Shown: positions 25,537-34,976, numbered from the stretch's first letter. The stretch: 64,000 nucleotides of DNA from Fictibacillus sp. b24 (GCF_030348825.1 NZ_JAUCES010000005.1:620001-684000); one strand, 5' to 3'. Notes: generated from the letters alone by a model not told the origin. Numbers and translations are program-made.

Positions 25537-25572
25537 AAAGAACAGATCGAAGGACCAGGATCTGTTCTTTTT
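25537..25572 (+). terminator. Terminator of the GH10-like gene
   Basis: The stem AAAGAACAGATC paired with GATCTGTTCTTT, with a 10-nt loop and a T-run. Confidence 0.9.
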
Positions 25573-25576
25573 CTAA

Positions 25577-25625
25577 GCGATAAAGCGAGCATCTGGAACG
25601 GAAATCAATCACTTTCAAGAGCAAC
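25577..25625. repeat. Remnant of the palindromic intergenic repeat
   Basis: AAAGCGAGCATCTGGAACGG followed by AAATCAATCACTTTC matches only the right end of the copy at 12921-13065, including its outer flank CACTTTCAA and GCAAC. The left part has been lost. Confidence 0.8.
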
Positions 25626-25758
25626 AAAGTTTGCGAAAACAACCTTTAGTAAAGAGCGCACGTTCCTGACTCGCCAACAGCATCGACAACTTTAACACGC
25701 AAAAAAAGAAATTTATTTTCAAAATATAAAAACGAACGAAAATTATTTTTAAAATGGA

Positions 25759-25811
25759 TTGAAATTCCGCAATCTTACTTTTATAATTGAGTTATTAAGA
25801 AAACGCTTACC
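25759..25811 (+). promoter_or_regulatory. Promoter and cre-like site of the first sugar ABC importer
   Basis: TTGAAA (25759-25764), a 17-bp spacer and TATAAT (25782-25787) form a good sigma-A promoter. At 25798-25811, just past the start site, the minus strand reads GGTAAGCGTTTTCT, matching the cre core with mismatches only at the outermost bases. Confidence 0.7.
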
Positions 25812-25838
25812 AAAATGTTTCTGAGGGGGAAATGAAAA

Positions 25839-27167
25839 GTGAAGAAACGTACAAAAACTTGGGTTTCTGGTTCACTAGCAGCAGCGTTGTCATTAAGTTT
25901 GATCGCGTGCAGCAACGGAGAGGAAGATAAGGCAAAAGGGTCTTCTAAAGATGGAGAGCTTTCTGGAGAAGTTACGCTTTGGACGGCTTCATTAGCAGGA
26001 GAGCCATTTGATACTTACTTCAAGAACATTGAAAAGGATTTTGAAAAGCTTCATCCGAAACTTGATGTTGTGATTGAAGACGTTCCTCAAAATGAAATGG
26101 AGCAAAAAGTGCTGACATCACTTACAGGTGACGATGTTCCAGACGTTGTTAACTTGAATCCTCACTACATGTCTAACATTGCAGCTCAAGGTGGACTATT
26201 AGATCTTACAGATGCGGTGAGTGACGAGACGAAGGACTCTTTTGTAGAAGGGCCGTATCAATCAGGTATGTATGAAGATAAGCTTTATGCTTTGCCATGG
26301 TACTTAACAACAACGGTTTCTTGGTTTAACGGCGATGCGTTCTCAAAAGCTGGCGTTTCAGAGCTTCCTACAGATACGAAGGGACTTTATGAAGCGGCGA
26401 AAAAAGTAAAAGATGCAACGGGAAAACCGTCTTACTACCCTGTTATCAATGACGGAAACACGATTATGGAAAAAATGGTTTCAATCGCGAACGGAACACC
26501 GATCGTTGAGGACGGAAAAGCAAACATCGAAGACAACAAAGATCTATTAGAATTCTTCGAGGCAACTCAGAAGATGTATAAAGAAGGAATTATTCCACAA
26601 GAAGCTGCAGAAGGATCTATTAAAACAGGTCAAGAGCTTTACATGGCAGGAAACGTATCTATGCTTGAAGGCGGCGTAACTTTCCTAGGACCAATCGAGT
26701 CAGGGGCTCCTGAAGTGTACAAAGCATCAAAAGCAGGACAGCCGTTGAACGCAGCTGAAGCACCAGTGAACGTGGCTGTTATGAACTTTGCGGTTCCAGC
26801 AAAAACAAAGAACGAAGATGCTGCAGTTGCACTTGCTGAGTTTGTTTCAAACGCTGAAAACCAATTAGAATTTGCTAAAACGGCAGGAACTGTTCTTCCA
26901 GCTACAAAGAAATCTTTAGAAGATGATTACTTCAAGAATCCAGGAGATTCTCCAAAAGCATTTGGTATGTTAGAAGCTTCTAAGTCTTTAAGCCGTGCTG
27001 AAGTACTCATTCCTCCAACGGAAAACAGTGCTGATCTGCGTACAGCCACTAAGAACATCTTCATCCAAAACTTACAAGGTAAACTATCTCCGAAAGAAGC
27101 GTTAAAAGAACTAGCTTCTGAGTGGAACAAAGCGTTTGAAAAATCAGGTGAAAAAGTAACATTCTAA
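25839..27167 (+). CDS. Sugar ABC transporter solute-binding lipoprotein
   Basis: A 442-residue lipoprotein with the lipobox LIAC (Cys about residue 24), so it is anchored to the outer face of the membrane. It is a family 1 extracellular solute-binding protein (opening SGEVTLWTASLAGEPFDTYFKNIEKDFEKLHP; GDDVPDVVNLNPHYM; ALPWYLTTTVSWFNGDAF). The start is GTG behind GAGGGGG. It is the first gene of an operon with two permeases, an FAD oxidoreductase, a GH38 mannosidase and a ROK-RpiR regulator, so it probably binds a mannose-containing oligosaccharide; the ligand is inferred. Confidence 0.88.
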   Translation: MKKRTKTWVSGSLAAALSLSLIACSNGEEDKAKGSSKDGELSGEVTLWTASLAGEPFDTYFKNIEKDFEKLHPKLDVVIEDVPQNEMEQKVLTSLTGDDVPDVVNLNPHYMSNIAAQGGLLDLTDAVSDETKDSFVEGPYQSGMYEDKLYALPWYLTTTVSWFNGDAFSKAGVSELPTDTKGLYEAAKKVKDATGKPSYYPVINDGNTIMEKMVSIANGTPIVEDGKANIEDNKDLLEFFEATQKMYKEGIIPQEAAEGSIKTGQELYMAGNVSMLEGGVTFLGPIESGAPEVYKASKAGQPLNAAEAPVNVAVMNFAVPAKTKNEDAAVALAEFVSNAENQLEFAKTAGTVLPATKKSLEDDYFKNPGDSPKAFGMLEASKSLSRAEVLIPPTENSADLRTATKNIFIQNLQGKLSPKEALKELASEWNKAFEKSGEKVTF

Positions 27168-27178
27168 TGTAGTAGATG

Positions 27179-27220
27179 AAGAGACTAGCTTTTACAAAAA
27201 GCCTAGTCTCTACTTTTTAA
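27179..27220 (+). terminator. Intercistronic hairpin/attenuator after the binding-protein gene
   Basis: The stem AGAGACTAG paired with CTAGTCTCT, extended inside by CTTTT/AAAAAG, is followed by ACTTTTT. It lies between the binding-protein gene and the first permease. Partial termination here would give the usual excess of binding protein over permeases. Confidence 0.7.
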
Positions 27221-27235
27221 AAGGGGGGTTCTAAC

Positions 27236-28180
27236 ATGAACAGAGAACCTGTTGTACTGCCAAATGTCAAAACAAAAATCACAACAACGAAAAAGAAGAA
27301 AAAGTTTAGCATGAAGTTCCTTACACCATGGCTGTTTTTACTGCCGGCTATCGTAATTCTAGCAACGTTTTTAGTGTATCCGATTTTAGAAGCGTTCAAG
27401 TGGAGTTTTCTGGATTATAAAATCATTGCGGGTACTGGAGAATATGTTGGTCTAGCTAACTTTAAAGAGATGTTTGCAGATAAGTATTTTTGGGTTGCGT
27501 TAATCAATACGCTGACGTTTCTTGTGATCGTCCTGCCCTTAAACGTCTTTTTACCAATGATTTTAGCAGTCCTTGTAAACCAAAGAATAAGAGGAGCTGG
27601 CACGTTCCGAGTTCTTTACTATCTCCCGGTTATCACACCAATGGTAGTAGCCGCGCTTATGTGGAAGATGCTTTACTCACAAAGCGGAATCATCTCTGAG
27701 TTCTTAGTAAAACTAGGAGTGTTCGACGGTCCTACTAATCTATTGGTTCAGTCATCAACAGCACTAACAGCCGTAGCAGCCATTACCGTATGGAAAGGGC
27801 TTGGCTATTATATGATCATTTATTTGGCAGGTCTGCAATCGATTCCAAAGGATGTTTATGAGTCTGCAAGTATTGACGGAGCATCTGTTTGGAAGCAGTT
27901 TACGAAGATTACAATTCCGATGCTAACACCATCAATTACACTCGTATCGGTTATGACAATCATTGCTGGAATGAAAGTCTTTGAAGAGATCGCCTTAACA
28001 ACGGGCGGGGGTCCATCAGGTGCGACAACGACGCTCGTTATGTACATCTATAACAAATTTATGAGTCTCGACGTAAGTATCGCGTCTGCTGCAGGTATCG
28101 TGCTGCTCATACTTGCGATTGCAGCATCACTTCTACAAATGAAATTAACAAGTAAACGCGAAGACGATCTGCGTGTTTAA
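27236..28180 (+). CDS. Sugar ABC transporter permease (MalF-like)
   Basis: A 314-residue membrane protein with a basic N-terminus and about six hydrophobic segments (LTPWLFLLPAIVILATFLVYPI first). The EAA loop, which docks the ATPase, reads YESASIDGASVWKQFTKITIPM. It pairs with the next gene as the heterodimeric channel of a family 1 carbohydrate importer. An AAGGGGGG ribosome site precedes the ATG. No ATPase gene is present, so an MsmX-type shared ATPase is expected. Confidence 0.9.
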   Translation: MNREPVVLPNVKTKITTTKKKKKFSMKFLTPWLFLLPAIVILATFLVYPILEAFKWSFLDYKIIAGTGEYVGLANFKEMFADKYFWVALINTLTFLVIVLPLNVFLPMILAVLVNQRIRGAGTFRVLYYLPVITPMVVAALMWKMLYSQSGIISEFLVKLGVFDGPTNLLVQSSTALTAVAAITVWKGLGYYMIIYLAGLQSIPKDVYESASIDGASVWKQFTKITIPMLTPSITLVSVMTIIAGMKVFEEIALTTGGGPSGATTTLVMYIYNKFMSLDVSIASAAGIVLLILAIAASLLQMKLTSKREDDLRV

Positions 28181-28199
28181 CCGATTGGGGGGATAACTT

Positions 28200-29021
28200 A
28201 TGAAATCAAAACAAAACAGTAAAATATGGCTTTATGCCGTTATGATTCTCATCACTGTACTGACGGTCGGACCGTTTCTGATTACGTTATTTATGGCGAT
28301 GAAATCTGGAAGTGAAGGTATCTACACAAGTCTGCTTCCAAAAGACCCAACACTCGTAAACTTCGTAACAGCCTTTGAAAAAGCAAACTTTGGACTTTAC
28401 TTTATGAACACAGCGATTATTACAGCTATTGCGATTCCTCTAAATCTGTTGTTCTGCAGTTTAGCGGCATATCCGCTCGCACGTATGGATTTTAAAGGAC
28501 GCAGTGTTGTGCTGGCACTCATCATCTCAACCATGATGGTTCCGTTTCAGCTATATATGGCTCCACTTTTTCAGCTAGCAGGAGAACTTGGATTAAGAAA
28601 CACACATATTGGGCTTGTTGTGATGCAGGTTTCAACAGCATTCGGGATCTTTTTAATGCGCCAAGCTTATCTGCGTATTCCAAAAGAACTTGAAGAATCT
28701 GCATACTTAGACGGCGCAAACCGCTTTAAAGTTTGGTATCTCGTCGTATTGCCGCTTGTGAAACCAACACTTGTAACGTTGGCGATCTTCACATTCATGG
28801 GCACGTGGGGCGATTACTTATGGCCGTTGCTTAATTCAACAGAAAGCAGCATGTACACGTTATCCATTGGGCTCGCACAGCTTTCACAGAACTTTGACGG
28901 ATCAAACTTAAAATTAATTTCTGCAGCATCCATCTTAACGACGATTCCAACACTGTTAATCTTCATTTGGCTGCAAAAGTACTTTATTTCAGGAGCAACA
29001 GACGGAGCGGTAAAAGGATAA
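28200..29021 (+). CDS. Sugar ABC transporter permease (MalG-like)
   Basis: A 273-residue membrane protein with about six hydrophobic segments. The MalG-type EAA loop reads LEESAYLDGANRFKVWYLVVLPLVKP. It follows the MalF-like permease by 19 bp with a GGGGGGA ribosome site. Together they form the import channel for the lipoprotein encoded at 25839. Confidence 0.9.
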   Translation: MKSKQNSKIWLYAVMILITVLTVGPFLITLFMAMKSGSEGIYTSLLPKDPTLVNFVTAFEKANFGLYFMNTAIITAIAIPLNLLFCSLAAYPLARMDFKGRSVVLALIISTMMVPFQLYMAPLFQLAGELGLRNTHIGLVVMQVSTAFGIFLMRQAYLRIPKELEESAYLDGANRFKVWYLVVLPLVKPTLVTLAIFTFMGTWGDYLWPLLNSTESSMYTLSIGLAQLSQNFDGSNLKLISAASILTTIPTLLIFIWLQKYFISGATDGAVKG

Positions 29022-29061
29022 ACCGTCACATCACGATATCTTTTTTTAGAGGTGAATTCAT

Positions 29062-30417
29062 TTGAGTACCTTAACTTTTTGGGGAAGAGAAATACCTGTC
29101 ATTCATGATGTGGATTGTGTTGTGGTCGGCGGCGGTACAGGAGGCGCTGCAACAGCGATCTCTGCATTAGAAGAAAATCTCTCTACACTAGTCGTAGAAA
29201 AAACCATATCACTCGGAGGAACTCAAACGAATTCCCTTGTTTCTCCTATGATGCCGACTCATGTAAAAACTCAGCGTATCAACGGTTTGATCACGGAACG
29301 GTTAAATAAAGAGAATGTTAAAACAAGTGACGGAACGACAGCATGCAGCTGGTTTAACGTTGAGTCATTAAGTTATGTGCTCGAACAGCTCATCACAGAG
29401 CGCGGAGGCAGCATTCTGTATGATGCGAATTTTATAGACTGCGTTAAGGAAGAGGGAAAGATCACACATATTATCGTAAACACATGCAATGGACTTGCTG
29501 CAATTTCAGGAAAAACGTTCGTTGATGCTACAGCAGATGCCGTTCTTTCTCGTTCAGCAGGTGTTGGAGTGGTGAGTGGAAATAACGATGGAGAAAATCA
29601 GCAAATCTCATTCCGTTTTGAAATGGGAGGTATTGATATCCCAGAGTTAAGGACGTTCATCCTCTCTCAGAACGAGACGTTTTGTAAGATTGAGAATCCT
29701 GACTTTTTTGAGATTGCCATGGTTCCTGGTAAAGGGCATGTATTAGAACCTTACTTCCGAGAAGCATTCGCAAACGGTGACTTACTTGAGGAAGATTTGC
29801 GCTATTTCCAAGCGTTTACCCAGCCGGGAAAACCCACGGTCATGTCATTTAACTGCCCGCACATTCCAGGCATAACGAAAACAACAGATCCAAACCTTCG
29901 TTCAGAGGCTGTTGTAAAAGGTAGACAAATGATTCGTAGACTCGCAAAATTCTTACCAAAATACATTCCTGGATTCCAGAACGCTTTTCTATTGAAAGAA
30001 GCGAACCAGCTTGGTATTCGTGAATCATACCGCATCGTTGGTCAATACGTACTTACTGAACAGGATTATGTGAATCGCGCTCGATTTGAAGACGGAATTG
30101 CTCGAGGCGACTGGTACATTGATGTTCACAGTGTTACAAAGGAATCGGTAAACGAAGCGAAATTTTCTCGTGGAGAATATTACGAAATTCCTTACCGTTC
30201 ACTTATCACGTTTGAAGTGGAAAACTTAGTTGTTGTAGGCAGACACATCTCTAGCACATTTTTGATGCAAGCCTCTCTTCGCATTCAGCCGACTGTTCGT
30301 GATATGGGTCAAGCGGCAGGAATGGCCTGCGCGTATTCAATTAAAAACAACACGGCATTAAACACATTGAACGGTGCACATCTGAAACAGCAGCTTCAAA
30401 TGGTGGAGGAGTTTTAA
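29062..30417 (+). CDS. FAD-dependent oxidoreductase (PF12831 type)
   Basis: A 451-residue flavoprotein starting at TTG with AGAGGTG upstream. It has an N-terminal dinucleotide-binding motif VVVGGGTGGAATAISA, a following VVEKTISLGGTQTNSLV, FVDATADAVLSRSAGV in the middle, and the C-terminal block FEVENLVVVGRHISSTFLMQASLRIQPTVRDMGQAAGMACAYSI, which closes the FAD site. Proteins of this type are common in carbohydrate operons but few have known reactions. Here it lies directly before the GH38 gene (stop and ATG adjacent), which suggests it oxidises a sugar or glycoside so that another enzyme can act. The reaction is unknown. Confidence 0.75.
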   Translation: MSTLTFWGREIPVIHDVDCVVVGGGTGGAATAISALEENLSTLVVEKTISLGGTQTNSLVSPMMPTHVKTQRINGLITERLNKENVKTSDGTTACSWFNVESLSYVLEQLITERGGSILYDANFIDCVKEEGKITHIIVNTCNGLAAISGKTFVDATADAVLSRSAGVGVVSGNNDGENQQISFRFEMGGIDIPELRTFILSQNETFCKIENPDFFEIAMVPGKGHVLEPYFREAFANGDLLEEDLRYFQAFTQPGKPTVMSFNCPHIPGITKTTDPNLRSEAVVKGRQMIRRLAKFLPKYIPGFQNAFLLKEANQLGIRESYRIVGQYVLTEQDYVNRARFEDGIARGDWYIDVHSVTKESVNEAKFSRGEYYEIPYRSLITFEVENLVVVGRHISSTFLMQASLRIQPTVRDMGQAAGMACAYSIKNNTALNTLNGAHLKQQLQMVEEF

Positions 30418-32967
30418 ATGAAGAACATAAATACAGTAAACATATTGAACCATACGCATTGGGACCGTGAATGGTACGAAACGTTTGAAGAGTTTCGTTT
30501 CAGACTTCGCAACGGACTACGCTATACACAGGACCTGTTGAATGAGGGGAAGATCGATAACTTCTTTTTAGACGGACAGACGATCGTTCTGGATGATTAC
30601 CAAGAGATTGTAAGTGATGAAGAGTATGCCCGCCTGCTTACTTTTATAAGAGAAGGAAAAATAGAAGTTGGCCCATGGTATCTTTTAGCGGATGAGTTTC
30701 TCGTTTCAGGTGAGTCCATGATCAAGAACTTGGAGATCGGAACAAGTACTGCCAAGAAACTAGGTTCACCGTATAACATCGGATATTTGCCAGATACGTT
30801 TGGACACATCAGTCAGATGCCGCAAATTTTATGCCATTATCGAATTGATTCTGCTCTCATTTTCCGTGGTGCCATATCGGACCGTTTTGAAAACACATGG
30901 GAAGGTGCAGACGGAACAAAGGTATTTACGATCGTACTGCCGCTATTTGAAGGTTATTATCAAACATTCCTTAAATCTAAGGATTTTGTTGAAAAGACGA
31001 AAACCTATCTAGAAGGAAATGCTCCTTATTTAACTTCGGGTAATGCTTTAATCATGAACGGAGCGGATCATACGTTTACAAGCTCTGATGTAAATGAAAG
31101 AGTGAAGAAGTTGAGTGAGGAAATGCCCCATATTGCGTTTAAGCAAACGTTGATGTCGGAGTATGTGAACTCATTCGCTGGAGTGGAACCAGAGGCAACA
31201 ATCTCAGGAGAACAACGCGATCCATCAAAAATTTTCATTCTTCCTGGCGTGTATTCCACGAGATCTTATTTGAAAAATCAAAACCAAATGTGCGAAGACC
31301 AAGCAGTTGGAATCATGGAAGCATTAAACGTTTGGACGTATGGTTCTTCAGATTCTGCAAAGTTCATGGAGTATGTGTGGAAACTGATCTTACAGAACCA
31401 GCCGCATGACAGCATTTGCGGTTGCAGTGTAGACGCGGTTCATGATGAGATGGAAACACGAACGCAAAAAGTGTTAAATGCAATCAGCCGATTTTCAAAA
31501 GATACCCTTCACGATGAATTTCCCTTTGAGTATCTTGACGATTCAGTAGAAAACGGCTACTTATATGTGGTTAACAATACACCGATTGCCTCACGTTATC
31601 CTGTAACAGCATCGATCCGCATTCCAGCTCCATTAGACAAAGGTTCGATCAAACTGTTTCATAACGAAGAGGATATTGCGTTTGACGTGTTGAAAAGAGA
31701 ACGTCGGGAAGAATTTATTCATCATATTTTAGCTGAACCTCACTATGGAGATTATGTGGTCTATGATGTAAGCTTTTCAATTCCTTTTGATGGAGCTGAA
31801 ATAAAGGCGATTAAAATTGATACGGTGGAAGATGACTCGAAAGTTGTTGAAAGTCATTCGCTGCCGTTCATTCAAAATGACTTTTATAAAATAGAATGGA
31901 ATGACGACAGTTTATCCATCACTGACCTTGAAACCGGCGTGACACATGGTGATCAGCATCATTTTACTTCGTCCTTAGATGCTGGAGACACGTACAACTA
32001 TTCACCTCCTCTGAATGATAAAATCAGTAAAGCTGTTATTACGGCAATATCGGATATTCGTAAGGGTGAGACGTTCCAGTCCGTTACGGTGCATTATGAG
32101 ATGAAATTGCCTGCTTCACTGAACGAAGACCGATCAGGTGCAAGTGACACTGAAACCACAAATAAGATAAGAACAACGATAACCCTTCATAAAGGGAAAA
32201 GATTTATTTATTTTAAAACGAAGATAAACAATTCGGCGAAAGACCAAAAGCTGAAGGTTGGATTCTCTACAGCTAAAGCCGATATAAGCTATGCAGACAC
32301 AGCGTTTGACCTGATCCAACGGGAAACGCTTCGAGATAAGAAATTCGATATGCCGAAAAATAAAGAAGCGATCATGAATCAATATCCAACTCAATCTACA
32401 GTGATCGCAAATGAACATCAACTTCTTCACCGAGGTTTACAAGAATACGAGGTTGACGAGTTTGAAGGAAGTGACCACATTTTCTTAACGATGATCCGAA
32501 GTGTTGGATGGTTGTCGAGACGTGATCTGCGTACGCGTGGAAATGGGGCTGGGCCAGGCTTTGAAACACCAGGCGCACAATGCCTCGGTGAGTACGAATT
32601 TGAATACGGGTTGGTTCTTGGTAAGAACAACATGAGTTTAAACAACGGAAAATTTTTGCGTCAGCACGTGTTGACTCAGCAATCATATGTAAAAAAAGAG
32701 GATCAAAAGCTATTTAATCTTTCATCAGCAGGTGTTGCTTTTTCCTCATTCATGTTGAAGGAAGAAAATACGTTTGATATTCGTCTGTTCAATCCTTCTG
32801 CTGAGGATGTGAACACAGATTTAATTCTTGGTTTTGATCCTGAAGAGCTGTATGAAGTTGATTTTACTGGGAAAATCATTTCCAGCGTTTCCGCAGCAAA
32901 ACAAACAGCCATTACGTTTGGCCCTAAACAAATCAAAACCATTCGTGTAAAAAGGAAAGGCCGGTAA
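30418..32967 (+). CDS. Glycoside hydrolase family 38 alpha-mannosidase
   Basis: An 849-residue cytosolic GH38 enzyme. The zinc site is built from HTHWDREW (His14, Asp16), the catalytic nucleophile Asp126 in GYLPDTFGHISQMPQ, and a His in QNQPHDSICGCSVDAVHDEM. A central helical domain and C-terminal beta domains follow (LGEYEFEYGLVLG near the end). It removes alpha-linked mannose; because it has no signal peptide it must work on imported oligosaccharides or 6-phosphates (as MngB does). It begins right after the FAD gene. manA in the window can take the released sugar after phosphorylation. Confidence 0.9.
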   Translation: MKNINTVNILNHTHWDREWYETFEEFRFRLRNGLRYTQDLLNEGKIDNFFLDGQTIVLDDYQEIVSDEEYARLLTFIREGKIEVGPWYLLADEFLVSGESMIKNLEIGTSTAKKLGSPYNIGYLPDTFGHISQMPQILCHYRIDSALIFRGAISDRFENTWEGADGTKVFTIVLPLFEGYYQTFLKSKDFVEKTKTYLEGNAPYLTSGNALIMNGADHTFTSSDVNERVKKLSEEMPHIAFKQTLMSEYVNSFAGVEPEATISGEQRDPSKIFILPGVYSTRSYLKNQNQMCEDQAVGIMEALNVWTYGSSDSAKFMEYVWKLILQNQPHDSICGCSVDAVHDEMETRTQKVLNAISRFSKDTLHDEFPFEYLDDSVENGYLYVVNNTPIASRYPVTASIRIPAPLDKGSIKLFHNEEDIAFDVLKRERREEFIHHILAEPHYGDYVVYDVSFSIPFDGAEIKAIKIDTVEDDSKVVESHSLPFIQNDFYKIEWNDDSLSITDLETGVTHGDQHHFTSSLDAGDTYNYSPPLNDKISKAVITAISDIRKGETFQSVTVHYEMKLPASLNEDRSGASDTETTNKIRTTITLHKGKRFIYFKTKINNSAKDQKLKVGFSTAKADISYADTAFDLIQRETLRDKKFDMPKNKEAIMNQYPTQSTVIANEHQLLHRGLQEYEVDEFEGSDHIFLTMIRSVGWLSRRDLRTRGNGAGPGFETPGAQCLGEYEFEYGLVLGKNNMSLNNGKFLRQHVLTQQSYVKKEDQKLFNLSSAGVAFSSFMLKEENTFDIRLFNPSAEDVNTDLILGFDPEELYEVDFTGKIISSVSAAKQTAITFGPKQIKTIRVKRKGR

Positions 32968-33012
32968 TGAAGGGATCAAATACTCCGTCCTTAGAAAATG
33001 AAGGTGATCATG

Positions 33013-34695
33013 ATGAGAAAGTTTGTAGCATTTGACATAGGCGGGACATTAATTAAATACGGTGTTATTTCAGAAGATGGGACGTTTATCGAAAAATATG
33101 AAGTGCCAACAGAAGCGCAGCTTGGCGGACCTGTTATCGTCCAAAAAGTGAAGCAATGTGGAGAGCAGTTGATCGATAAGCATGACATAAGCGGGATCTG
33201 TGTCAGCACAGCTGGCCAAGTAGACTCCAAAGAAGGCGTCATTCTTTTTGCTTCTTCTCTAATTCCAAATTACACCGGAACTAAGTTAAAGCAGGAACTA
33301 GAGGAACACTTTAACTTGCCAGTAGAAGTAGAAAACGATGTGAACTGTGCGGGACTTGCGGAGTCATGGATCGGAACAGGAAAAGATTCGAAGAGCTTGT
33401 TCTGTCTGACGATTGGTACAGGAATCGGCGGAAGCTATATTTTAGATAACAAACTTCACACCGGCCACAGCTTTAGCGGTGGTGAGATCGGTTATATTCC
33501 GATCGAAGGCGGTCAGTTTGAAGAACTAGCTTCGACACGGGTTTTAATAAAAAATGTTACACAACGTAAAGAAGTAGCGGAGTCTGAGCTTGATGGCAAA
33601 ATGATTTTTGAGATGGCGCAAAAAGGTGACGAAATATGCATCGAGGAAATTGAACGCCTTGTGTACTATCTTTCAAAAGGAATCGCAACGATTGCATACA
33701 TGATGAATCCTGAAACGATTATTATCGGCGGAGGCATTACGGCTCAAAAGGATTACCTTATGCCTTTAATCATGAAACAGCTCGAGATCGATGTGATTCC
33801 AGCCATTTTAGCAAAAACGAAGATCGAGATCGCCCGCAACTTAAATAATGCAGGCATGGTCGGAGCTCTACGACATTTCTTGCTTCAAGAATCTCTGCAG
33901 CCTTTGAAGAGCATCACGACAATGATCGAATCGAACAGACACAAGCTGACGAAACGCGAGCAGATGATCGCAAAATACATTATCACGAATCTAGAGTCAT
34001 TCCCGAACAGAACCATTTCAGAACTGTCACGACAGATCGACGTATCAGAAGCGACGATTACAAGGTTCTGCCAAAAGCTCGAGTTTGGTTCATACAACAA
34101 GCTTCGATTGATGGCAAAAGAAGCTTCTGTGAGCATAAGACTATTTGAACATTCTGAAAGTCACAATTTAACAGGTGTTAAAGAGACGTATGTGAGTATG
34201 CTCAAAAAATTTGATACGCTGTACGAATTGAAGGATGTAGAAAAAGTAAAACATCAAGTAGCAAACGCCGAACAAATTTACTTGTATGGCGGAAACAAGC
34301 TGTCTTTTATCGCGGATCAAATGAAATACAAGCTAATGAGACTTGGCAAGAGAGCCGATACGTTTTCGTCCGCTTATGAGATGGAATTGTCATCATACAC
34401 ACTAAACCAAGACACGCTGGTAATCGGACTCAGTGCTTCTGGTTATGATTCAGAAGTGGTTGGTATGCTGAGGCAAGCGAAGAAGTTAGGGTGCGAAACG
34501 ATCGGAGTGACGAGCCAGCAGGATTCACCGTTATCAGAGGTTTCGAATACGCGTTTACTCATTCCAGCGACAGACGATATCGCGGGTGATGATAACTCTA
34601 TTTGTGAAGTATCAGCATTCTACCTGATGGATGTTATTTTAAAAGAACTGCGCAATGACTATAAGGCAGAAAATCATCAAAAAGAGATTATTTAA
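33013..34695 (+). CDS. ROK sugar kinase fused to an RpiR-type regulator
   Basis: A 560-residue two-part protein. Residues about 1-290 are a ROK kinase (FVAFDIGGTLIKYGVI; VENDVNCAGLAESW; TIGTGIGGSYILD; GGEIGYIPIEGG; PETIIIGGGITAQ). The usual ROK zinc motif with several Cys is missing. Residues about 300-380 form an RpiR helix-turn-helix (LTKREQMIAKYI; IDVSEATITRFCQKLEF) and about 405-545 a SIS sugar-phosphate domain (IYLYGGNKLSFIADQ; VIGLSASGYDSEVV). I chose the ATG at 33013 behind AAGGTGAT. It probably phosphorylates the sugar released by GH38 and also senses sugar phosphate to regulate the operon. The frame is continuous, so this is a true fusion. Confidence 0.85.
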   Translation: MRKFVAFDIGGTLIKYGVISEDGTFIEKYEVPTEAQLGGPVIVQKVKQCGEQLIDKHDISGICVSTAGQVDSKEGVILFASSLIPNYTGTKLKQELEEHFNLPVEVENDVNCAGLAESWIGTGKDSKSLFCLTIGTGIGGSYILDNKLHTGHSFSGGEIGYIPIEGGQFEELASTRVLIKNVTQRKEVAESELDGKMIFEMAQKGDEICIEEIERLVYYLSKGIATIAYMMNPETIIIGGGITAQKDYLMPLIMKQLEIDVIPAILAKTKIEIARNLNNAGMVGALRHFLLQESLQPLKSITTMIESNRHKLTKREQMIAKYIITNLESFPNRTISELSRQIDVSEATITRFCQKLEFGSYNKLRLMAKEASVSIRLFEHSESHNLTGVKETYVSMLKKFDTLYELKDVEKVKHQVANAEQIYLYGGNKLSFIADQMKYKLMRLGKRADTFSSAYEMELSSYTLNQDTLVIGLSASGYDSEVVGMLRQAKKLGCETIGVTSQQDSPLSEVSNTRLLIPATDDIAGDDNSICEVSAFYLMDVILKELRNDYKAENHQKEII

Positions 34696-34830
34696 TTGGC
34701 TGTTTCGTCTCAAATTACGCTTAAAATTAACCATTCTGTTGTAAATGAGCTGATCTTACATGTTTACTTAGGGGTGGGACAGGGTTTTAAAGCGGTAAAA
34801 GAGGGATGAAGTTTGTGTTTTGGGGTATTG

Positions 34831-34976
34831 GAGCGAAACGAGGGGTCCACTGGGCGAAACGCTGGTCAATTGGAGCGAAACAGTTGGTCCACGGGGCGAA
34901 ACAGAAGGTGATTGGAGCGAAAAGCGGCCTTGTTTGAGCGAACGTGTAATAAATAAGAGAACACGTACCGTAAAAA
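34831..34976. repeat. 21-bp-period GAGCGAAA array, copy 2 (six units plus tail)
   Basis: The core G(A/G)GCGAA starts at 34831, 34852, 34873, 34894, 34915 and 34936, an exact 21-bp period. The tail again contains ACGTGT, an A-rich spacer of about 13 bp, and ACACGT followed by ACCGTAAA. It occupies the first part of the 448-bp gap between the ROK-RpiR and CE7 genes. Confidence 0.95.
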
